A DNA stretch of 64,000 bases from Gnetum montanum (Eukaryota > Streptophyta > Gnetopsida > Gnetales > Gnetaceae). The stretch covers positions 124,001-188,000 of the forward strand of contig MNCI01004098.1 of assembly GCA_015680685.1 (NCBI GenBank), read 5' to 3'. The translations under genes were made by a program, and so were the position numbers. Below the pieces are notes generated by a model. The model had not been told where the DNA came from. It ran no database searches and saw only the letters and a list, made by a program, of their open reading frames with translations. Positions 59,455 to 64,000 of this stretch are shown piece after piece; within the stretch, counting starts at the first letter, position 1; each line of letters begins with the position of its first letter.

Positions 59455-61260
59455 ATGTCTTCTCTCGGGCGTGACAATGTTAAACCACTGGTCCCACAAG
59501 AGTGCAACATGGCATATACTCATCCAGATGAGCATGTGCCTAATTTCACCTTCATCCTACATCAGGATAGTCAAGATCAAAAACTAGGCATTGAAAAGTT
59601 AGTCAAGATCCAAACTAGGTATGTGAAAGATAGTTGGATCAAAACTTAAACATGACTAATATCCCAAGATTAGAGGAGGGATATAAATCTGATTCACAAA
59701 ACCATCTATGAGCCTTCCACTATGCGTGTGTTGTACAAAACATAAACAATGATTGGTAGAAATTGAAGCTATTCCCAAGGACACTCATCAAAGAGGAAAA
59801 AAGCTTGTACTAGTCCTTGCAACTAGAATCCATTCACAGATGGAGTACCATGCTATAACTGTTTAATAACAAATACCAAACACACTTTAGATTGTCTAAT
59901 TTAAGAAGGCAAATCCAAGGCTAGAAACAAGAAACACATGAACCCTTACATGTCACCATGAGTAGATATTATTCTCTCTTACATGGATGCCCTAGCCATG
60001 ATTATTCTCAAAGGAAATAACTCTACCACATCATAGATGGGCTCAAAGTAGAAACCTAAAGAACTCTTGGGATTTATGCCCAAGGGATACTATCTAAACT
60101 AAGAGCTCATTAGATACAAAGGTTGATAAAGTAGATAGCAAAAGAAGAAGGTGAGTTGAAAAAAAAGAAAAAGTGTAGAAGAATATAATAGGAATCCTTC
60201 CATTAGGAAAAGGAAGGTCTAATTTTGTGATGAGGAGTCACCACTTGAAGAGGTGGTGAACAAGAAAACCTTACCTATCAAAAAATTTATTTCTGATATT
60301 TCGACAAAAGTTGATAAATTATGGGACTCTTTGGATAAAAAATTCCAAACTACTATGAAGATTGCTGAAGAATCCAAAGAGCATAATAGTAACCACAACC
60401 ACAAGAGGCAAAAAGAAGCCAAAAGTGCTTACCAAGGATGTAAGAGCAAAGATTTTGCAATTGAAGAAGTTGTGAAGATAGACTCTAATGATGATGTTGG
60501 GTGTGAAATTTGTTAATATGAATATCTAAAGGGATGTTGCCCTATGGTGTTACATTTAAAAGATTCTAGGGTGTATGTGCTTAATCCTCAACTAGCACGG
60601 AAGTAAGCACCCAGACAATTGCCTTATTCTCAAGGCAATCTAAGGCAATTTCATCAGCAACAACAAGCTTACTATCCAAGCGGAGCTCCATCATAATCAT
60701 ATAAGCAATACCAGTAGTGGCAACCATAGTCATGGGAAATGCCACCGTCAAGACAATAATACCCTTATAGGCAACCAAATTCATATGGGTACTATGTTTA
60801 GCAACTTGTTTCTCCACGAAGCTCTACAAGCCATGTCTCATTCCAACATCACTATTATTCTCTAGAGTACCATCAAACTCATTCACCATCTACTCTAAAG
60901 GAGCACCCATATCCATACCACCCTTCACATCTATCTACACACATCCCTCCACCCTCATCCTAGTTACCTCATGCTTTGTTCATGCAAGGAAAAATTCCCT
61001 CATAGCCATAGCAACAAAATACTATGAGAGTTGTAAATTTACAACTACCCTTCCAGCTAAGTGGTTTGGATAATCAATTTAGAAAATGACCATTTTACCC
61101 ACCCTAAATTCCTCCCAAACCCTCATAACCTAATGTGGCTAGTCACCATGTATCTCCAACACTCTCATCCTCTGCATCAAACACATCTAAGAGCCCTTCA
61201 AAAAAAAATGCCACCTTAGATCTACACCATGATGTTAACTCATGATGTCTTCAATTAAAT
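59455..61260 (+). pseudogene. gag: Family C gag region (C4 element)
   Basis: The first frame (59455-59649) begins MSSLGRDNVKPLVPQ. Stops then follow, with remnants such as YMDALAMI and a Lys-rich piece near 60160. A Gln/Tyr/Pro-rich segment covers 60620-61000. No clear zinc knuckle was found. Assigned as Gag from its position between the primer binding site and the protease. Confidence 0.5.
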
Positions 61261-61960
61261 CAAGGCTAGAAACCTTTCCATGAAAAGATATGACTTGGGA
61301 AGTTCTCTTATTTACTTACAGATTACTGGACATGAGCCATGCAAGGATATTCTTGATTTTGGTTCTCGTTTCAATCTCATCTCTTATGACATGTATAAGG
61401 CATGGAACCTACCACCTCTTAAGAAATATCCATTTGGAATTGGTAGAATAGTCAATCAATGTTTCCTTGGGATTAGTGAAGGACATTGTGCTCACATTTT
61501 ATGGGTGGTCCTATCCTATGATTTTCTAGTAATCATGGTAGAAAAATGCAAAGGTGACTTCCCCATTTTTATGGGATGTGCATGATTAAGCATTGTTGAT
61601 GCACGAATGGGCATTAGGAACCTCTCCTTGGAAATCTCCAAGGAAAATAAATTTGGATAGCTTGAGAAGAAGCAAGTTCCATGCATCACATACAATGATA
61701 ATAGGTGCAATTATGTGTAGAAAATTTGGTCCATTAAAAGTACATTCATCAAAGAATGCAATTAGTGTGCACATGAAACTAATATCCAAAGGTCCTTGTA
61801 TGCAGAAACCATAAAACAAGAGGGCACCTAGTGGCTGAAAACTAACCCTAATAGTAATAGATTAGGCATTGAACTTACTGAGAGCCTCAAATTTGCCTCT
61901 GTTAAAGGCATGGATGAACTTAAGTAAATTCATCACCAATTCGTTGATGATGAAAATGAT
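61261..61960 (+). pseudogene. pro: Family C protease and linker (C4 element)
   Basis: 61280-61585 encodes YLQITGHEPCKDILDFGSRF, a retropepsin active site with D-F-G-S in place of D-T-G-S, then NLISYDMYKAWNLPPL and FLVIMVEKCKGDFPIFMG. A stop and frameshifts follow near 61586. The linker to RT shows no conserved block. Confidence 0.65.
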
Positions 61961-64000
61961 GATACCTATTGGAAAGAGTTGGAAATCCCTAATAATTTCA
62001 AGCACAAACTCCTAGAGTTAAAAACTCTACCAACTGACATGAAGTATGCATTTTTAAACAATGGTAAGTTGGTTATCATCAATGCAAATCTTGCTCCTAA
62101 ACAAAAAGACAAGCTATTGAAAATGGTCAAAAAATGGTCAACAACCTTTTCTTGGTCATGTCCTGAGCTAACTAGAATCAATCCAAGGATATGTCAGCAT
62201 TATATCTACACCAACCTAGCCATGAAGCCAAGCAGGCAACCATAGAGGCATCTAAATCCCAAGTTGAAGTAGGTTATTAAAGAGGAAATAGAACAACTCC
62301 TCAAGGTGAGGTTCATCTATCCCATCGTAGATAGTGAGTGGGTTAGTCCACTCGTAGTTGTCCCAAAGAAAGATGGCAAGTGGTGGGTCTACATTGACTT
62401 TAGGCTGTTGAATATGGCAACATTTAAAGATCATTTTCCATTACCATTTGTGGACCAAGTGTTGGACACTATATCCAGGAATTGCTATTATAGCTTCTTA
62501 GATGGTTATAGTGGCTATAACCAAATCTAGATTATGTCCAAAGATTAGGCCAAAACAACATTCATGAGTTCCTAGGGGAACTTTTGCATATTGCAAAATT
62601 TTGTTTAGTCTGTGCAATGCCCCTCTAACATTCCAATGCCTAGTCCTTAGTATCTTTCACTAATATATTGATAGCAAGGTAGAGGTCTTTATAGATGGCT
62701 TCTCTACCTATGGGGCTATATTTGAGAAAGCCCTAGATCACCTTGAGCAAGTGCTAAAAAGATGTGTTGAGATAAACCTTAAGCTCAATTAGCAAAAATG
62801 CCATTTAATGGTCTAAGAAGGTATAGTCCTAGGGCATAGAATTACTTAGGTAGGGATTGAGGTAGGCCTAGAAAAGATAAGGGTCATCCAAATAATCACA
62901 TGTCAACCAGAGATAGTGAAAGACATTTGATTATTCCTTGTACGCACTAGCTACTACTAACAATTTATAGAGAATTTCTCTAAGATTGCAAAGTCATTAG
63001 TCAAGCTTACAAAGAAAGATGTTCCATTCATCTAGACCAAGGAATGTCAACATGCATTCCAATAGCTAAAGAAAAAACTCATAGAAACTCCAATTCTACT
63101 GGCAGCAAATAGGTCTAGATCATTTCATATAATGATGAATGCATCTACTTATGCCTTAGGAGCTATGCTTATACAATTGGATGATAAGAAACATCTATAT
63201 TACATCCACTAGTTGAGTCGAAGCATTGTGGATGCATAGTTGAATTACACCACAACTAAGAAAGAACTAATGATTGTGGTATATACTCTCAAAAAGTTTA
63301 GGCACTATGTGCTTGGCTATAAAGTGTTTGTGTACACAGATCATAATGTCATCTACTTCATAATGAACAAGCTAACAATAAGTCCCCATATCATATAGTG
63401 GCTCATGATCTTGCAAGAATTCAATCTCACAATGATAGATTGAAAAAGAACTAAGAATGTGGTTGCTAACCATCTCTCTTAGTTAAGATTGGATAATAAA
63501 GAGGAAGAGAGTCTGCTCTTTCATCAATTTCTAAATGAACTCATCTTTACAAGAGTGATAAATGACCAAGTGCCCATTGAATCAAAATGGTATGATGAAA
63601 TCCTCACTTACCTTCTCACTCAAGAGATGCCACAAGATTTGGACTTTAGGAAGAAACAATAGTTTCTTCATCGGGCTAAGTACTTTATGGAAATCAACAG
63701 ACACCTTTACAAGGTGTGCACCAATGGCTTGGTTTGTTGGTGTGTCCCTAATATAGACTAATTGCATGTTCTCTAGGATGATCATGAAGGCCCTTGTGGA
63801 GGCCACTATGCTAGGAGATGCACGTCCATAACAATCCTAATGGAAGGATACTATTTGCCTACAATCTTTAGGGATGCCCACCAATTTTTTTGATCTTGTG
63901 AAAGTTGTTAATGAGATGGTGGGATGACTAGTTGAATGGAGTGTCATCAATAGTGGATTTAACCACTAGAGTTCTTTGAAATTTGGGGCATAGACTTCAT
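61961..64000 (+). pseudogene. pol: Family C RT, RNase H and start of integrase, runs off the window
   Basis: RT: SEWVSPLVVVPKKDGKWWVY, FPLPFVDQVL, SFLDGYSGYNQI and VEVFIDGFSTYG, where related Athila-type elements have VEVF.DDF, so the second catalytic Asp is Gly. RNase H: FHIMMNASTYALGAMLIQLD, LNYTTTKKELMIVVYTLKKF, VFVYTDHNVIYFIMNK. Integrase begins about 63540 with DDHEGPCGGHYA and ends at the window edge at IWGIDF. Numerous stops. Homologous to 50370-51530 in the same orientation. Confidence 0.9.

Noticed and set aside
1-64000. tRNA, rRNA or other structured RNA genes
   Set aside because: No cloverleaf with the usual A and B box words and no rRNA segment was noticed. The only tRNA-like words are retrotransposon primer binding sites.

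Overview
This is plant nuclear DNA, AT-rich and made almost entirely of nested, decayed retrotransposons. The evidence is Ty1/copia and Ty3/gypsy polyproteins of plant type, LTRs with plant-style TATA boxes, a tRNA-Asp-type primer binding site, a dual RNase H element and GT-AG introns. The density and age of the insertions suggest a seed plant with a very large genome. A gymnosperm is plausible, but the sequence alone does not prove it.

Layout. 1-9752: remains of an intron-bearing accessory gene (+), cut at 2433 by an LTR of an Athila-like family called here family C. Next come a reverse-oriented Tat-type gag (3430-4462) and a leader with hairpin repeats to about 8060. The stretch ends with a family C 3' end and LTR. 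9753-13610: a deletion derivative of a gypsy element (gag, protease, integrase tail). 14840-15270: a LINE reverse transcriptase relic. 15340-17415: another gypsy gag/protease in reverse. 17416-23370: a full-length but dead copia element (-). 24418-41729: a 17.3-kb Tat-lineage element (element B) with an exact 5-bp target duplication, the best preserved unit. 41735-50040: the only long stretch without recognisable transposon proteins, holding one compact candidate small gene (44770-45009). 50060-58561: family C pol, a 3' ORF and a 3' LTR. 59031-64000: another family C element, from a partial 5' LTR through gag, protease, RT, RNase H and integrase, running off the edge.

The main discovery is in element B. 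Between its protease and reverse transcriptase lies a gene on the opposite strand (34929 to 30516) with a TATA box and eight exons. The seven introns have GT-AG ends, and codon phase is kept across every junction except one frameshifted exon. Exons 2-3 read as a captured FCP1/NLI-interacting-factor (HAD-type) phosphatase-like domain that has lost catalytic residues. Exon 4 encodes a separate region that matches nothing I can name with certainty, and exons 5-8 encode acidic and probably coiled-coil tails. A diverged second copy at 1-2432 keeps the same intron positions and phases, so the gene was once maintained as a protein-coding cargo. The antisense gene's promoter and first intron, both LTRs and the gag leader share one palindromic word, AGCGTATACGCT and variants. 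This suggests, as inference only, an element-encoded factor or host dimer acting on both transcription units.

Nothing here looks able to transpose now. Stops in element B pol are all in one frame and mostly fit C-to-T changes, and several catalytic residues are altered.
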